Source of the DNA: Edaphobacter sp. 12200R-103 | GTDB taxonomy: Bacteria > Acidobacteriota > Terriglobia > Terriglobales > Acidobacteriaceae | Assembly: GCF_010093025.1 (NCBI RefSeq) | Contig: NZ_CP048114.1 | Location: 2,852,001 to 2,916,000, forward strand | DNA: 64,000 bases | Direction of reading: 5' to 3' | Notes under the pieces: generated by a model | What the model was told of the DNA's origin: nothing | The model's input: only the letters and a program-made list of their open reading frames with translations | The model's database searches: none | In this document: piece after piece, positions 63,605 through 64,000 of the stretch | How positions within the stretch are numbered: position 1 is the first letter of the stretch | How the letters are laid out: each line of letters starts with the position of its first letter | Translations under genes and position numbers: made by a program

Positions 63605-64000
63605 GACATTCCTCCTCATTCATTTAGACGTATACGACCAACCAAGGGATGCAATTCAAAGCCGCCCAAGACGTCACCTTTGTACACGCTCATTGGGTTC
63701 GTTGCCAACACATTTTGTTGGCCCGTAACGTAATTTGAAATCCCTACTAATTCTTCAATATCCCACAGATGTGTGCAAGTCCCGCTTCCATCGTCGGAGG
63801 TGACCAAAGGGTCTTGTGCACACCACAGAAGTTGTAGTGAATAAAGTGAAGCGGCGGGTGGGGCGGGTGGCCCACACATCAACCCAAACCGGGTGCCGGG
63901 TGCCCCATTCATCGCGAAAGCGATGAGTGGGCTCCGCTCTGCCGAAGGCATGAGTGAAGGCGAAGCCGGAACGACCGAATCCCGGAAATGCCAACTCGGC
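63605..64000. other. Right-end spacer with family-2-like repeat
   Basis: No gene I can support. A family-2-like sequence with hairpin CCCATTCATCGC-GAAA-GCGATGAGTGGG lies at 63904-63931. An open frame across 63616-63951 is partly made of repeat sequence and has no family resemblance. Confidence 0.4.

Noticed and set aside
63616..63951. 112-codon minus-strand frame before the small gene pair
   Set aside because: Its first half is translated intergenic repeat, and no homologue-like pattern is seen.

Overview
The window reads as a chromosome segment of a Gram-negative soil bacterium, most likely an Acidobacteriota of the Terriglobus/Edaphobacter/Granulicella type. The support is lpxB (an outer membrane with lipid A), an Oar-like TonB-dependent receptor of about 1,200 residues with an N-terminal carboxypeptidase-regulatory-like domain (a family greatly expanded in that group), and scattered palindromic intergenic repeats beginning TGTCATCCTGAGCGAAG. 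This assignment is inference from gene content; no rRNA or tRNA gene is present.

Host part, left (1-22,928): a dienelactone hydrolase cut by the window edge, a DoxX-like membrane protein, a TonB-C-domain protein, RidA, a DUF882 (MepK-like) murein peptidase, YceH, a multi-PAS histidine kinase, an iron-uptake pair (STN-domain siderophore receptor plus PiuC-type dioxygenase), the Oar-like receptor, an M1-aminopeptidase-like protein that has lost its zinc site, lpxB, a YdeI-like protein, a DUF5715-like M15-fold protein, a PGPGW-like membrane protein, a CHAD protein, a secreted unknown and a CsbD-like protein.

Integrated element (22,929-56,409, about 33.5 kb): bounded by a 12-bp direct repeat that is part of one of the palindromic repeats, so excision would rebuild a whole repeat between the CsbD-like gene and the creatininase gene. 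A phage-type tyrosine integrase lies just inside the right end, and spaced GTGCAG repeats lie inside both ends. It carries a MobF relaxase, a TraG/VirD4 coupling protein, a ribbon-helix-helix protein and a nonsense-interrupted ArdC, but no type IV secretion channel. It is therefore best read as an integrative mobilizable element. The cargo is defensive: (i) a bacterial ubiquitin-like conjugation operon (triple ubiquitin-fold protein, E2, JAB-E1 fusion, an APH-fold kinase, DUF6527); (ii) a HigBA-type toxin-antitoxin pair with a zincin-bearing antitoxin; (iii) a restriction-modification cluster (unassigned PD-(D/E)XK-like protein, C5 methyltransferase, EcoRII-type endonuclease, Vsr); (iv) an uncharacterised four-gene unit with a GHKL ATPase; (v) a two-gene CBASS (CD-NTase plus patatin phospholipase). 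Then come a decayed serine recombinase and four overlapping tyrosine recombinases in an A-B-A'-B' order, A' being broken by a stop codon.

Host part, right (56,410-64,000): a secreted creatininase-family protein, a small lipoprotein, gyrA with a coiled-coil insertion in its C-terminal domain, an overlapping pair (unknown 315-residue protein plus small membrane protein) that may be another defence module, repeat-rich spacers and a small overlapping gene pair.

The strongest candidates for undescribed biology are the kinase-containing ubiquitin-like operon (29.0-33.4 kb) and the GHKL-ATPase unit (43.4-46.9 kb). No search could be run; family calls rest on motifs and remembered family features.
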